Assembly (NCBI RefSeq): GCF_001423695.1
Contig: NZ_LMOZ01000002.1
Coordinates: 620,658 to 684,657 of the forward strand
Direction of reading: 5' to 3'
From: Leifsonia sp. Leaf336
GTDB taxonomy: Bacteria > Actinomycetota > Actinomycetes > Actinomycetales > Microbacteriaceae
Length of the DNA stretch: 64,000 nucleotides
The notes below the pieces were generated by a model. That model was not told the DNA's origin, made no database searches, and worked only from the letters and a program-made list of their open reading frames with translations. Below are positions 34,888-48,452 of this stretch, one piece after another. A program made the position numbers and the translations under genes. Each line of letters starts with the position of its first letter. Positions within the stretch are counted from its first letter, which is position 1.

Positions 34888-35250
34888 ATGGACGGTCTCG
34901 AGGCAGTGGGCGACCCGGTTCGCCGGCGCTTCGTCGAGCTGCTCGCGCGCGGTGAGCGCTCGGCGGGGGAGCTCGCGGAGCACGCTGCCGACGAGTTCGG
35001 GATCACGCAGCCCGCCGCCTCCCGGCATCTGCGCGTGCTGAGGGAGGCCGGCGTCGTGGTCTCCCGCGTCGACGGCCAGCGGCGGGTGTACGCGCTCGAT
35101 CGCGCGGGCCTCCAGGAGGCTGCGTCGTGGTTCGACGAGCTCGCCGGCTTCTGGGAGCAGCGTCTCGACGCGCTCGGCACCGAACTCGTCCGCGGTCGCA
35201 AGACCCGGCCGCACCGCACCTCGACACACAGCACACGGGAGGCGTCATGA
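34888..35250 (+). CDS. ArsR-family transcriptional regulator
   Basis: The 120-residue winged-helix protein has the ArsR core: DPVRRRFVELLARGERSAGELAEHAADEFGITQPAASRHLRVLREAGVVVSRVDGQRRVYAL. It lacks the metal-binding CxC motif, so it belongs to the group associated with SRPBCC partners rather than arsenic sensors. ATG 34888 follows TAGATT by 6 nt. Its TGA overlaps the ATG of the SRPBCC gene (ATGA), a common regulator/partner pair. The palindrome upstream suggests self-repression. Confidence 0.88.
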   Translation: MDGLEAVGDPVRRRFVELLARGERSAGELAEHAADEFGITQPAASRHLRVLREAGVVVSRVDGQRRVYALDRAGLQEAASWFDELAGFWEQRLDALGTELVRGRKTRPHRTSTHSTREAS

Positions 35251-36287
35251 CCCTCTGGGGAGAGATCGCCCTCGACGGCGCGCGCCGCTCCGTGACGGTC
35301 CAGCGCGAGTACCCGGCGACTCCGGCGGAGCTCTGGGCCGCGCTCACCGAGCCGGAGCGGCTGGCACGCTGGATCGGTCGTTATGAGGCGACGGCCGACG
35401 GATTCCGCCTCGAGATGGGCGCGCCGGACACGGACGCCGTGGTCGACGGCCGCGTGCTCGCCTGCGAGCCCCAGGAACGCCTCCTCGTCGCGTGGCGGTA
35501 CAGCGGCGCGGGGGAGACCGAGGCGCAGACCGAGTTGGAGGTCACCATCGAGCACGCTGGAGACGACCGCGTGCTGCTGACCCTGACCCACCGGCGCGTG
35601 CAGGCCGTGACGGCCTCCGTCTACGGAGCGGGCTGGCAGGACGTCCTCACCCATCTCGCGCGCGAGCTCGGCGGGGAGGCGTCGCCGCAGGAGCACGACG
35701 GCTACCTCGGCGAGGCGGCCGATCCGGCGGCGTTCGACGCCGCGCTCGACGAGTACCGCCGCGGCGAGGCCGCCCTGGTGCCCGCCACGATCGAGCGGAC
35801 GGGCGACCGATCGGCCGTCGCGCTCGAGCGGGTGCTCGACGCGCCGCTCGGCGATGTCTGGGACGCGCTCACCCTGCCCGACCGGGTTGGCCGCTGGCTA
35901 TGGCCGGTGGTCGAGTGGCCGGACGATCCCGTTCGCGAACGCCGGCTGCGTGCCGGCGATGTGATGCGGCTCGGCGACGAGAACGTCGAGGGCGCCGTCC
36001 AGGAGCTCGAGGTCCTCGACCTCCACGAGCGCGCCCAGCTGCGCTTCACCTGGGGCGACTCCGCAGTGAGCATCCGCATCGAGGAGACCCGCGACGGCAC
36101 CCTGCTGTCGCTCGTGCAAGACGGAGTGAAGGACACTTTCGGCGCCGGGCGGCTGCGCTCGGCGCCCGACTTCGCGGCGGGATGGCACACGCTGATCGAC
36201 CAGCTGACCCTGCTGCTCGCCGGGCTCAGCGTCCCGGCGCCCGGCCGGCTGTGGGAGGCCGCGTACCTGGTGTACGCCGGGGAGTGA
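35247..36287 (+). CDS. Double SRPBCC (AHSA1-like) domain protein
   Basis: The 346-residue protein has two tandem START/AHSA1-type domains: residues about 15-140 (QREYPATPAELWAALTEPERLARWIG ... ITHRRV region) and about 185-325 (LERVLDAPLGDVWDALTLPDRVGRWLWP ... GWHTLIDQLTLLLAG). Such domains hold hydrophobic ligands, and ArsR-coupled members may sense or bind small molecules; function is not known. The domain duplication is less common than the single-domain form. It is translationally coupled to the regulator. Confidence 0.8.
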   Translation: MTLWGEIALDGARRSVTVQREYPATPAELWAALTEPERLARWIGRYEATADGFRLEMGAPDTDAVVDGRVLACEPQERLLVAWRYSGAGETEAQTELEVTIEHAGDDRVLLTLTHRRVQAVTASVYGAGWQDVLTHLARELGGEASPQEHDGYLGEAADPAAFDAALDEYRRGEAALVPATIERTGDRSAVALERVLDAPLGDVWDALTLPDRVGRWLWPVVEWPDDPVRERRLRAGDVMRLGDENVEGAVQELEVLDLHERAQLRFTWGDSAVSIRIEETRDGTLLSLVQDGVKDTFGAGRLRSAPDFAAGWHTLIDQLTLLLAGLSVPAPGRLWEAAYLVYAGE

Positions 36288-37426
<1,139 letters not shown>

Positions 37427-37427
<1 letters not shown>

Positions 37428-39970
37428 TGCGCGTCCCCCTGAGTTGGCTCGGCGAGTACGTCGACCTCGAGCCGGGAACCACGGCCGAGGAGGTCCACGC
37501 CGCCCTCGTGTCCGTCGGTCTCGAAGAGGAGGACGTCCACACCTTCGAGATCAGCGGCCCGGTGGTCGTCGGTCAGGTGCTGGACTTCGTGGAGGAGCCG
37601 CAGAGCAACGGCAAGACCATCCGCTGGTGCCAGGTGCGTGTGGCGGCTGACGGCGAGAAGGCTGCCGACGGCGGTGACCCCGTGCACGGCATCGTCTGCG
37701 GCGCCCGCAACTTCTTCGTGGGCGACAAGGTCGTGGTGACCCTTCCCGGCTCCGTGCTGCCCGGGCCGTTCCCGATCGCCGCGCGCAAGACCTACGGTCA
37801 CGTGTCCGACGGCATGATCGCCTCCGCGCGCGAGCTGGGGCTCGGCGACGACCACGAGGGCATCCTCCGGCTGTCGACGCTGGGTCTCGACCCCGAGGTC
37901 GGCGCCGACGCGATCTCGCTGCTCGGGCTCGACGACACCGCGGTGGAGGTCAACGTGACCCCCGACCGCGGCTACGCGTTCTCGATCCGCGGCATCGCCC
38001 GCGAGTACTCGCACGCGACCGGAGCGGCGTTCCGCGACCCCGCGGAGGCCGTCCACGTGCACTCCGCCGGCGCGCACGCGCACGGTTTCAGCGTCACCAT
38101 CGACGACCGCGACCCGATCCGCGGTCGCGTCGGCGCGAGCGTGTTCGTGACGCGGGTCGTCCGCGACGTCGACGGCTCCCGGCCGACTCCGCCGTGGATG
38201 GTCGCGCGCCTCAAGCTCGCCGGCATCCGCTCGATCTCGCTGATCGTCGACATCACGAACTACGTGATGCTCGAGCTCGGCCAGCCGATCCACGGCTACG
38301 ACCTCGACAAGCTCGCCGGCGGCATCGTCGTGCGCCGCGCCCACCCGGGCGAGACGCTCGTGACGCTCGACGACCAGACCCGCACGCTCGACGTGGAGGA
38401 CCTCCTCATCACCGACGAGTCCGGCGCGATCGGTCTCGCCGGCGTGATGGGCGGCGCGTCGACCGAGATCGGCGAGGGCACCAGCAACGTGCTCGTGGAG
38501 GCCGCCAACTTCGACCCGGTGTCGATCGCGCGCACCGCGCGCCGTCACAAGCTTCCCAGCGAGGCCTCAAAGCGATTCGAGCGCGGCGTGGACCCCCGTG
38601 TGGCGGTCGCGGCCGCCGCTCGCGTGGTGCAGCTGCTCGAGCAGCTCGCGGGCGGCCACGCCGACGAGCTGGGCTCACTGCTCGACACGGCGGAGGACGC
38701 CGAGCCGATCCGGCTGCCGAACGACTACATCCCGAATCTGATCGGCGTCGATTTCACCGACGACGAGGTGCGCGGCGCTCTCGCCGAGATCGGCGGAGCG
38801 GTGACCGGGGACGGCGACGCGCTGCTGGTGGTGCCGCCGAGCTGGCGTCCCGACCTGCGCGACAAGTCCGACCTGGCTGAGGAGGTCGCCCGCATCGTCG
38901 GGTTCGACCGCATCCCGTCCGTGCTGCCGGTCGCGCCTCCCGGGCGTGGGCTGTCGCGCGCGCAGAAGCTGCGCCGCGGTGTGGCGCAGATGCTCGCCGA
39001 CAACGGCGCCACCGAAGTGATGGCGTTCCCGTTCGTCTCGGAGGCCCAGAACGACCTGTTCGGGTCGCCGGAGGCCGGCGGGGTTGCCGCCGTGCGGCTG
39101 GCGAACGCGCTCGACGCGACCACGCCGTACCTCCGCACGTCGCTGCTGCCGGGACTCCTCGACACCGCCAAGCGCAACCTCGCGCGCGGCCTGGTCGACC
39201 TGCGGCTCTACGAACTCGGCACGGTCTTCCTGCCGACGGGCGCCCAGCTCGGAAGCGCGGAGCTGCCCCCGGGCGCCGCCCTGCCGAGCGATGACCTGCT
39301 CGCGGGCCTCAACGCGGGCATCCCGGCGCAGCCGCGCCACCTCGGCGGCCTCATCCTGGGCAACGTGGTGGAGAAGCAGCCGGGCCAGGCCCCGGTCGCG
39401 GCGGGCCTTGCGGATGCTCTCGCGGCGGTCCAGCAGACGGCCACCGCCGTCGGCGTGACGATCGAGCCCGTGCAGAGCCGGCACCAGGCGCTGCACCCGG
39501 GGCGCACCGCCCAGCTGGTGGCGCACTCGGCCGACGGGCCGCGGGTGGTCGTCGGCTACGCCGGCGAGCTGCTGCCCGCGATCTCCGAGGAGCTCGACCT
39601 GCCGCGCGTGGTCGCGCTCTACGAGCTCGACCTCGACGCGCTGATCGCGGTCGCCCCCGCGGACATCGTCGCGGGTGTCATCGCCGGGTTCCCGGCTGCG
39701 ACGCAGGACCTCTCGCTCGTCGTGCGCGACGAGGTGCCGGCCGGCGAGGTGCTGGCGGCGGTGCGCGACGGCGCAGGGGAGCTGCTGGAGGACATCCGGC
39801 TCGTCGACGACTACCGCGGCGCGGGCCTCCCGGTCGCGCACAAGAGCCTGACCTTCGCCCTGCGCTTCCGCGCCGACGACCGCACGCTCACCGCCGCGGA
39901 GGCCAGCGAAGCGAAGCTCGCCGGCGCCGCCCGCGCCGAGGAGCTCTACGGAGCGCACATCCGCGAGTAG
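37427..39970 (+). CDS. pheT: Phenylalanyl-tRNA synthetase beta subunit
   Basis: The 847-residue subunit forms the heterotetramer with PheS and edits misacylated Tyr-tRNA(Phe). Domains in order are an OB-fold tRNA-binding domain (about 40-160), the B3/B4 editing domain (about 215-390), B5 (about 410-485), the catalytic-like core with NALDATTPYLRTSLLPGLL, and a C-terminal anticodon-binding FDX-ACB domain (about 750-847, FPAATQDLSLVV). It begins in TGATG with the pheS stop. There is no clear terminator after it. Confidence 0.96.
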
Positions 39971-40029
39971 CCTCGGCCTCCCTCTGCTGTGTGACGGCGC
40001 CGATTTGGCGGCGGCCGGGGAGAGGGCGG

Positions 40030-40035
40030 TAGGGT
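40030..40035 (+). promoter_or_regulatory. -10 box of the arg operon leader
   Basis: TAGGGT lies 6 nt before ATG 40042 of the leader peptide, the same spacing as at other leaderless starts in this window. It implies that arg-operon transcripts begin at, or within a base of, the leader ORF, about 140 nt before argC. Confidence 0.6.
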
Positions 40036-40041
40036 TGCTGC

Positions 40042-40098
40042 ATGCTTAACGTCGGTGCCACCTCGATGCGCCGACGCCTGCGCGACCGCCGAATCTAG
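40042..40098 (+). CDS. Putative Arg-rich leader peptide of the arg operon
   Basis: The 18-codon ORF encodes [18 protein letters not shown] and ends with TAG at 40096-40098, 85 bp before argC. Six of its last ten sense codons are arginine (CGC/CGA). It starts 6 nt after TAGGGT, so a leaderless transcript would place a ribosome on it at once. The sequence after it can fold in alternative ways: GGCGG (40098-40102) may pair with CCGCC (40086-40090) inside the Arg codons, or within GGCGGCG/CGCCGCC (40098-40104 with 40136-40142). Stalling at Arg codons when arginine is short could thus alter expression of argC. No experimental support is known to me. Confidence 0.55.
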   Translation: MLNVGATSMRRRLRDRRI

Positions 40099-40142
40099 GC
40101 GGCGTTCGGGCGACCCTTGGCGGGTCGGACATGGGCGCCGCC
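40098..40142 (+). promoter_or_regulatory. Alternative stems between the leader peptide and argC
   Basis: An outer stem pairs 40098-40104 (GGCGGCG) with 40136-40142 (CGCCGCC). An inner stem pairs CGACCC (40111-40116) with GGGTCG (40122-40127) around TTGGC. In the open state, CCTTG (40115-40119) could instead pair with CAAGG (40172-40176), the ribosome-binding site of argC. No T run follows the outer stem, so control of translation fits at least as well as termination. Confidence 0.45.
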
Positions 40143-40183
40143 GGAGTCTCGGCCCCCTGTCGTCCACTCATCAAGGAACAAGC

Positions 40184-41233
40184 ATGACTTTCTCGGTTGC
40201 CGTCGCCGGTGCCTCCGGGTACGCGGGCGGCGAGCTGCTGCGCATCCTCGCCGATCATCCCGATTTCGAGATCCGCACCGTCACCGCCCACCAGAACGCC
40301 GGACACCCGCTGGTCGCGCACCAGCCCCACCTGCGTTCGCTGGCCCACCTCACCCTCACCGACAGCACGGCGGAGAACCTCGCGGGCCACGACGTCGTCT
40401 TCCTCGCCCTCCCGCACGGCCGGTCCGGGGAGATCGCGGCGCAGCTGCCCGCCGACACCCTGGTCGTCGACGCGGGTGCCGACCACCGGCTGGAGGACCC
40501 GGCCGACTGGGCCGCGTTCTACGGCGGCGAGTATTACGGATCGTGGGCGTACGGCGTCCCCGAGCTGATCGTCGGCGCCGACGGCGCCAAGCAGCGGTCG
40601 AACCTCGCCGGCGCGACCCGGATCGCGGCCCCCGGCTGCAACGCGAGCGCGGTGTCGCTCGCGCTGGCCCCCGGCCTCCACGCGGGCGTCATCGACGAGC
40701 AGGACATCGTGAGCGTCCTCGCGGTCGGCCCGTCGGGCGCGGGCAAGTCGCTCAAGACGATGTACCTCGCGAGCGAGATCCTGGGCTCCGCCAACCCGTA
40801 CGCGGTCGGTGGCACGCACCGGCACATCCCCGAGATCCAGCAGAACCTGCGCAAGGCCGGCGCGAGCGCGCCGACGCTGTCGTTCACGCCGGTGCTCGTG
40901 CCGATGTCGCGCGGCATCCTCGCCACCTCCACCGCCCGAGTGAAGCCGGGCGTGACGGCGGCGCAGGTGCAGGAGGTCTGGGAGGCGGCCTACGCCGACG
41001 AGCCGTTCGTGCACGTGCTGCCGGCCGGAACGGTGCCGCGCACCGCCGATGTGCTCGGCGCCAACACCGTCCTGATCGGTGTCGCCCTCGACGAGGCCGC
41101 GGGCCGGGTCGTAACGGTCCTCGCGATCGACAATCTGTACAAGGGAACGGCCGGAGCGGCGATCCAATCCGCGAACATCGCCCTCGGCCTCGCCGAGACG
41201 ACCGGTCTGAGCGTGAACGGAGTCGCACCATGA
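40184..41233 (+). CDS. argC: N-acetyl-gamma-glutamyl-phosphate reductase
   Basis: The 349-residue enzyme reduces N-acetylglutamyl-phosphate to the semialdehyde with NADPH, the third step of arginine synthesis. It has the Rossmann motif [12 protein letters not shown], the catalytic Cys152 in AAPGCNAS, and the [12 protein letters not shown] and THRHIPEI segments of the family. ATG 40184 follows AAGGAA (40173-40178). It is first in argCJBDFH; the next gene overlaps it in ATGA. Expression is probably controlled by the leader before it. Confidence 0.95.
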   Translation: MTFSVAVAGASGYAGGELLRILADHPDFEIRTVTAHQNAGHPLVAHQPHLRSLAHLTLTDSTAENLAGHDVVFLALPHGRSGEIAAQLPADTLVVDAGADHRLEDPADWAAFYGGEYYGSWAYGVPELIVGADGAKQRSNLAGATRIAAPGCNASAVSLALAPGLHAGVIDEQDIVSVLAVGPSGAGKSLKTMYLASEILGSANPYAVGGTHRHIPEIQQNLRKAGASAPTLSFTPVLVPMSRGILATSTARVKPGVTAAQVQEVWEAAYADEPFVHVLPAGTVPRTADVLGANTVLIGVALDEAAGRVVTVLAIDNLYKGTAGAAIQSANIALGLAETTGLSVNGVAP

Positions 41234-42384
41234 GCGTGACAACAGCGAAGGGGTTCGCGGCTGCCGGTGTCGTCGCCGGGCTCAAGTCGAGCGGCAAGCG
41301 CGATCTCGCGCTCGTGCAGAACCGTGGCCCGCTCACGGCGGCGGCGGCGGTGTTCACCACCAACCGCTGCCAGGCCAATCCGGTGATCTGGAGCAAGCAG
41401 GTCATCGCCGACGGCGTGGTCTCGGCGATCGTCCTCAACTCCGGAGGCGCGAACTGCTACACGGGCTCGCAAGGCTTCCAGACCACCCACACGACGGCGG
41501 AGGCGGTCGGCGAGGCGCTCGGCGTGTCCGCGGGCGACGTCCTGGTGTGCTCGACCGGTCTGATCGGCGAGCAGCTCGACGTCGCCAAGCTCACGGCCGG
41601 CGTCGCCCAGGCGGCGACGGCGCTCGCGGGCGACTCCGGGCTCGGCGCGGCGGAGGCCATCATGACCACCGACACGCGGCCGAAGCAGGCGGAGCAGCGT
41701 TCCGCCGCGGGCTGGGCGGTCGGCGGCATGGCCAAGGGAGCCGGCATGCTGGCGCCCGGCCTCGCGACGATGCTCGTCGTCATCACGACCGACGCGATGC
41801 TCGACTCCGACCAGCTCGACGCCGCCCTCCGCTCCGCGACGCGGGTGACCTTCGACCGGCTCGACTCCGACGGCTGCATGTCGACCAACGACACCGTGGC
41901 GCTCCTCGGCTCCGGCGCGAGCGGCGTCACCCCCGACCTCGACGAGTTCACGCTCGCTCTCACGGAGGTGTGCCGCAGCCTCGCGAAGCAGCTGCAGGAG
42001 GACGCGGAGGGCGCCTCCCACGACGTCACGATCGAGGTCGTCAACGCGCACACCGAGGACGACGCCGTGACCGTCGGCCGGGCGGTGTCGCGCTCCAACC
42101 TGTTCAAGGCGGCGATCTTCGGCAACGACCCCAACTGGGGCCGCGTGCTCGCTGCGGTCGGCACGACCGACGCCGAGTTCGACCCGTACGGCATCGACGT
42201 CGCGATCAACGGCGTGCAGGTGTGCACGGCGGGGGAGCCCGACCAGCCGCGCGACCTCGTGGACCTGACCCCGCGCGCCGTGCACGTGCTCATCGACCTC
42301 CACGCGGGCGACGAGAGCGCCGCCATCCTCACCAATGACCTGACCCACGACTACGTGCACGAGAACAGTGCCTACTCCAGCTGA
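41230..42384 (+). CDS. argJ: Glutamate N-acetyltransferase / amino-acid acetyltransferase
   Basis: The 384-residue ArgJ moves the acetyl group from N-acetylornithine to glutamate, closing the acetyl cycle. Bifunctional forms also use acetyl-CoA. Self-cleavage is expected before Thr in [16 protein letters not shown], the equivalent of the usual KG-GM-P-ATML motif. The conserved GGANCYTG and [11 protein letters not shown] are present. Coupling by ATGA to argC supports equal synthesis. No argA or argE is seen in the cluster, consistent with cyclic acetyl recycling. Confidence 0.95.
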   Translation: MSVTTAKGFAAAGVVAGLKSSGKRDLALVQNRGPLTAAAAVFTTNRCQANPVIWSKQVIADGVVSAIVLNSGGANCYTGSQGFQTTHTTAEAVGEALGVSAGDVLVCSTGLIGEQLDVAKLTAGVAQAATALAGDSGLGAAEAIMTTDTRPKQAEQRSAAGWAVGGMAKGAGMLAPGLATMLVVITTDAMLDSDQLDAALRSATRVTFDRLDSDGCMSTNDTVALLGSGASGVTPDLDEFTLALTEVCRSLAKQLQEDAEGASHDVTIEVVNAHTEDDAVTVGRAVSRSNLFKAAIFGNDPNWGRVLAAVGTTDAEFDPYGIDVAINGVQVCTAGEPDQPRDLVDLTPRAVHVLIDLHAGDESAAILTNDLTHDYVHENSAYSS

Positions 42385-42385
42385 G

Positions 42386-43309
42386 ATGACGACGACAGAC
42401 GACACTGCAGACGCGGCCGCCGAGGCGGCCGAGCACGCCGACGCCGCGGCGAAGGCCGCGACCCTGATCGAGTCGCTTCCGTGGCTGAAGACCTTCCACG
42501 ACCGCATCATCGTCGTGAAGTTCGGCGGCAACGCCATGGTGAGCGAAGACCTCCAGCGCACGTTCGCCGAAGACATCGTCTACCTGCGCTACGCCGGTCT
42601 GCGTCCCGTCGTCGTGCATGGCGGAGGCCCGCAGATCTCGGCCATGCTCGACCGGCTGGGCATCGACAGCGAGTTCCGGGGCGGCTACCGTGTCACGACG
42701 CCGGAGGCCATGGACGTCGTCCGCATGGTGCTGACCGGTCAGATCAACCGTGACATCGTGAGCAACATCAACAAGCACGGCCCGCTCGCCGCCGGGCTCT
42801 CCGGTGAGGACGCCGGGCTCTTCCAGGGCCGCAAGCGCGGAGCCGTCGTCGATGGAGAAGAGGTCGATCTCGGCCTCGTCGGCGACGTGATCGGCGTGAA
42901 CCCGGAGGGAGTGCTCGCCCAGCTCGACGCCGGGCGAATCCCCGTGGTCTCCTCGATCGCGCCCGACATCGACGACCCCGGTCAGTCGCTCAACGTCAAT
43001 GCCGACGCCGCGGCCGCGGCGCTCGCCGTCGCGCTCGGCGCCGCCAAGCTGGTCATCCTGACCGATGTCGCCGGGCTCTACAGCGACTGGCCCAACCGCG
43101 ACTCGCTGCTGTCGAAGATCGCCGCGCCCGAGCTGCGCGAGCTGCTGCCGGCGCTCGAGTCGGGCATGATCCCCAAGATGTCGGCCTGCCTCGATGCGGT
43201 CGACGGCGGCGTGCCCAAGGCTGCGATCATCGATGGACGCGTGGCGCACTCGATCCTGCTCGAAGTGTTCACGCAGTCCGGAATCGGAACGGAGGTGGTG
43301 CCCGCATGA
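42386..43309 (+). CDS. argB: Acetylglutamate kinase
   Basis: The 307-residue kinase phosphorylates N-acetylglutamate and is usually the arginine-inhibited step. It has [36 protein letters not shown] and ILTDVAGLY. An Ala/Asp/Glu-rich N-terminal stretch of about 25 residues ([20 protein letters not shown]) precedes the LPWLKTF helix that, in arginine-sensitive kinases, forms the hexamer. ATG 42386, 1 nt after argJ, is chosen; GTG 42368 in the same frame would overlap argJ by 17 bp. argD overlaps its stop. Confidence 0.94.
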   Translation: MTTTDDTADAAAEAAEHADAAAKAATLIESLPWLKTFHDRIIVVKFGGNAMVSEDLQRTFAEDIVYLRYAGLRPVVVHGGGPQISAMLDRLGIDSEFRGGYRVTTPEAMDVVRMVLTGQINRDIVSNINKHGPLAAGLSGEDAGLFQGRKRGAVVDGEEVDLGLVGDVIGVNPEGVLAQLDAGRIPVVSSIAPDIDDPGQSLNVNADAAAAALAVALGAAKLVILTDVAGLYSDWPNRDSLLSKIAAPELRELLPALESGMIPKMSACLDAVDGGVPKAAIIDGRVAHSILLEVFTQSGIGTEVVPA

Positions 43310-44526
43310 GCGCACGACTCGCAGGCGACACGGGAACGGTCACCGGAGGGCGCTGGAAGCTGCGCTTCGGCGACGCCATGATGCGCACGCTCGCCACGCC
43401 CAAGGTGATGCTGGCGCGCGGGGAGGGCTGCCGGGTCTGGGACGTCGACGGCAACGAGTACCTCGACTTCCTCGCGGGCATCGCCGTCAACTCGCTCGGC
43501 CACGCCCACCCGGTTCTGGTGGAGGCCGTGAGCAGCCAGGTGGCCACGCTCGCGCACGTGTCCAACTACTTCTCCACCGCGCCGCAGCTGGAGCTCGCCG
43601 AACGCCTCCGGTCGATCACCGGCGCCGGCGAGCAGGGGCGCATCCTGTTCGGCAACTCCGGTGCGGAGGCCAACGAGGCGGCGTTCAAGCTGGCCCGCCT
43701 CAACAAGGGACCCCACGGCAAGCGCACGCGCGTCCTGGCGCTGCACAACGCGTTCCACGGCCGCACCATGGGATCGCTCGCCCTCACCGGCAAGCCGCCG
43801 ATGCGCGAGGCGTTCGAGCCGCTGCCGGGAGGTGTCGAGCACATCGACTCGACCATCCACGCGCTGGAGGCCGCGATCGACGACCGGGTCGCCGCCCTGT
43901 TCGTGGAGCCGATCAAGGGCGAGGCCGGCGTGCTCGACCTGCCGGAGGGCTTCCTGCAGCGTGCGCGCGAGCTGACCGAGCAGCACGGCGCCCTCCTCAT
44001 CATCGACGAGATCCAGACCGGCGTCGGCCGCACCGGCCGCTGGTTCGCCTACCAGCACGCCGACATCCTCCCGGACGCGATCACCGTCGCGAAGGGCATC
44101 GCCGGCGGCGTCCCGATCGGCGCGCTGATCACCTTCGGGCGTGCGTCGGAGCTGTTCACGCAGGGCCAGCACGGGTCGACGTTCGGCGGCAACCCGCTCG
44201 CCACGGCGGCCGGCAACGCCGTGATCGGCGAGATCGAGCGCGCCGACCTGATCGGCAACGCGGCACGCCGCGGGGAGGAGCTGCGCGCCATCCTGCGCTC
44301 GTACGACTCGCCCCTGATCGGCGACATCCGCGGCGCCGGCCTCCTGATCGGCGTGGGGCTCACCGACGGGGAGGCGCACCGCCTCTCCGACGCCGCCCTC
44401 GCCCAGGGGCTCATCATCAACGCGCCCAACGAGTCGAGCCTCCGTCTGGCGCCTCCGCTGATCGTCGGCGACGCCGAGCTCGCGGAGTTCCGCGAGAAGT
44501 TCGGCCGCGCCCTCGCCGCCCTCTGA
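43306..44526 (+). CDS. argD: Acetylornithine aminotransferase
   Basis: The 406-residue class III PLP aminotransferase makes N-acetylornithine from the semialdehyde and glutamate. It has the [16 protein letters not shown] phosphate-binding segment, the cofactor aspartate in [15 protein letters not shown] and the Schiff-base Lys263 in [14 protein letters not shown]. Length matches ArgD. The start overlaps the argB stop in ATGA. Homologues often also act on succinyl-diaminopimelate, so a second role in lysine synthesis is possible. Confidence 0.94.
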   Translation: MSARLAGDTGTVTGGRWKLRFGDAMMRTLATPKVMLARGEGCRVWDVDGNEYLDFLAGIAVNSLGHAHPVLVEAVSSQVATLAHVSNYFSTAPQLELAERLRSITGAGEQGRILFGNSGAEANEAAFKLARLNKGPHGKRTRVLALHNAFHGRTMGSLALTGKPPMREAFEPLPGGVEHIDSTIHALEAAIDDRVAALFVEPIKGEAGVLDLPEGFLQRARELTEQHGALLIIDEIQTGVGRTGRWFAYQHADILPDAITVAKGIAGGVPIGALITFGRASELFTQGQHGSTFGGNPLATAAGNAVIGEIERADLIGNAARRGEELRAILRSYDSPLIGDIRGAGLLIGVGLTDGEAHRLSDAALAQGLIINAPNESSLRLAPPLIVGDAELAEFREKFGRALAAL

Positions 44527-46951
<2,425 letters not shown>

Positions 46952-46952
<1 letters not shown>

Positions 46953-47074
46953 TGGCCGGGCAGGCCGGCCGTCACCGGCCCGGGTGGCTCATCCCGGCGA
47001 TCGTCGTCGTCGCTGTCGTCGTGATCGTCGTCGGGCTCATCGTGACCGTCGTGGCCGGCGGCCGCGTCTTCTGA
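46952..47074 (+). CDS. Single-span membrane peptide (40 aa)
   Basis: The 40-residue protein MAGQAGRHRPGWLIPAIVVV has a basic N-terminus and one hydrophobic helix of about 24 residues. It begins in TGATG with the argH stop and is followed 1 nt later by mpg. It is too short for a family assignment. Its precise spacing between two genes suggests it is translated. Confidence 0.5.
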
Positions 47075-47075
47075 C

Positions 47076-47705
47076 GTGACGCTCTACCGCCCTGGTCGCG
47101 ACGCCCTCCTGGCGTCGTCGCTCGAGGTCGCACCCCGGCTGCTCGGCGCCGTGCTCCGGCACGAGACGGACGAGGGTGCGGTCGCGGTGCGCATCACCGA
47201 GGTGGAGGCCTACATCGGCGACGGGCTCGATCCCGGCTCGCACGCCTTCCGCGGGCGCACCAAGCGCAACGCGGTGATGTACGGCGAACCGGGGTACCTG
47301 TACACCTACTTCACCTACGGGATGCACGTGTGCGCGAACATCGTGTGCTCGCCCGAAGGGGAGGCCTCCGCCGTTCTCCTGCGCGCGGGGGAGGTCGTCG
47401 AGGGCGCCGAGCTCGCGCTGCATCGTCGCCCGGGGCCGTCCGGTCGCGTGGTGGCGGCGCGCGATCTTGCGCGAGGGCCGGCACGACTGGTGGTGGCGAC
47501 GGGCATCCGGCTCGCGGACGACGGCGCCGATCTGTTCGCGCCTCCGTTCGACCTCCAGCTGGCGAGCGTGCAGCCCGAGTACGAGACCGGACCGCGCACC
47601 GGCGTCTCGGGCGCGGGAGGCGGGCTCGCGTTCCCCTGGCGCTACTGGATCCCCGGCGATCCGACGGTGTCGCCCTACAAACGCCACCCCAAGTCGCACG
47701 ACTGA
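47076..47705 (+). CDS. mpg: DNA-3-methyladenine glycosylase (AAG/MPG type)
   Basis: The 209-residue enzyme excises alkylated purines such as 3-methyladenine and hypoxanthine from DNA. It has the AAG-fold elements LLGAVLRHET, ITEVEAYIG with the catalytic glutamate, the intercalating tyrosine in GEPGYLYTYFTYGMHVCANIV, and VLLRAGEV. The GTG start lies 1 nt after the membrane peptide stop, so it is likely cotranscribed with argH. Family A copy 3 follows its stop by 18 bp. Confidence 0.92.
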   Translation: MTLYRPGRDALLASSLEVAPRLLGAVLRHETDEGAVAVRITEVEAYIGDGLDPGSHAFRGRTKRNAVMYGEPGYLYTYFTYGMHVCANIVCSPEGEASAVLLRAGEVVEGAELALHRRPGPSGRVVAARDLARGPARLVVATGIRLADDGADLFAPPFDLQLASVQPEYETGPRTGVSGAGGGLAFPWRYWIPGDPTVSPYKRHPKSHD

Positions 47706-47723
47706 GCGCCCCTCTCATGCCGC

Positions 47724-47780
47724 CGAAGGGCACGTTGTTGTCCCTTTCGAGCGCCGAAAGGGACAACAACGTGCCCTTCG
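47724..47780. repeat. 57-bp inverted repeat, family A copy 3
   Basis: Core GGGCACGTTGTTGTCCC pairs fully with GGGACAACAACGTGCCC, and the outer arms CGAAGGG/CCCTTCG are also perfect, making this the best-paired copy. The G-to-C change in the inner arm (CCC in place of CGC) is matched on the other side. It lies between the convergent mpg and membrane-protein genes. Confidence 0.92.
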
Positions 47781-47797
47781 ACTCGGCGCGCGGCGGG

Positions 47798-48397
47798 TCA
47801 GCCGGCGGCGAAGCGGAAGAGGCCGGCGCAGACGCAGGCCCAGATGAGGCTGACCAGCGTGCCGATGATGAACCGCTCGCGGGCCTCCGGCGCCTCCAGT
47901 TCGGTGAAGCGGCCGACGCCCTTGATCGCGATCAGCACGCCGAGCGCCTCGGGGAAGCCGGCCATGATCGCACCGGTGGTCGCGAACCGCTCGAGGAAGC
48001 CGATGGTCGTGCCGCCGCGCAGCACCTCCCTGGTCTCCTCCACCCCGCTCACGCGGTCGTGGACGACGATGCCGCCGTGGATGCCGGGGACCGCCGTGCT
48101 GCGCGTGGCGAGGGCGAGGGTCAGCTGGGCGGCCGGCCCGCCGCCGATCACGCTCAGCACCAGGGCGACGATGCCGATCAGCACCCGGAAGATCAGGGGA
48201 GCGCCCTGCTGCGGGATCGCGACCAGGAGGAACGCGAGGGCCAGCAGTCCCGCCGCCGTGTAGACGAGCGGGCGCCGCGGGGTGCGCAGGGTGGCGATCA
48301 CGCAGCAGACGGACGCGATGGCGACCACCAGCGCGAGCGCCCACAGCGCGATCGGCAGTGCGGTCGCGAAGAACTGGGTCAGAGGCAGGGCGGTCAT
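47798..48397 (-). CDS. Membrane protein paired with a SatD-like regulator
   Basis: The 199-residue protein has three hydrophobic segments in its first 100 residues (FFATALPIALWALALVVAIASV, LVYTAAGLLALAFLLVAI, VLIGIVALVLSVIGGGPAAQL) and another near the C-terminus (FIIGTLVSLIWACVCAGLF), with a soluble loop between. I do not recognise a named family. ATG 48397 is chosen; GTG 48406 is also in frame. It follows the SatD-like gene by 55 bp on the same strand and is probably under the same operator array. Confidence 0.65.
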   Translation of the reverse strand: MTALPLTQFFATALPIALWALALVVAIASVCCVIATLRTPRRPLVYTAAGLLALAFLLVAIPQQGAPLIFRVLIGIVALVLSVIGGGPAAQLTLALATRSTAVPGIHGGIVVHDRVSGVEETREVLRGGTTIGFLERFATTGAIMAGFPEALGVLIAIKGVGRFTELEAPEARERFIIGTLVSLIWACVCAGLFRFAAG

Positions 48398-48452
48398 GCG
48401 GCTCACGTTCGGTCGGCGGTCGGTCTGTCGGAGGTGCGCGGGGCGGCGGCGG

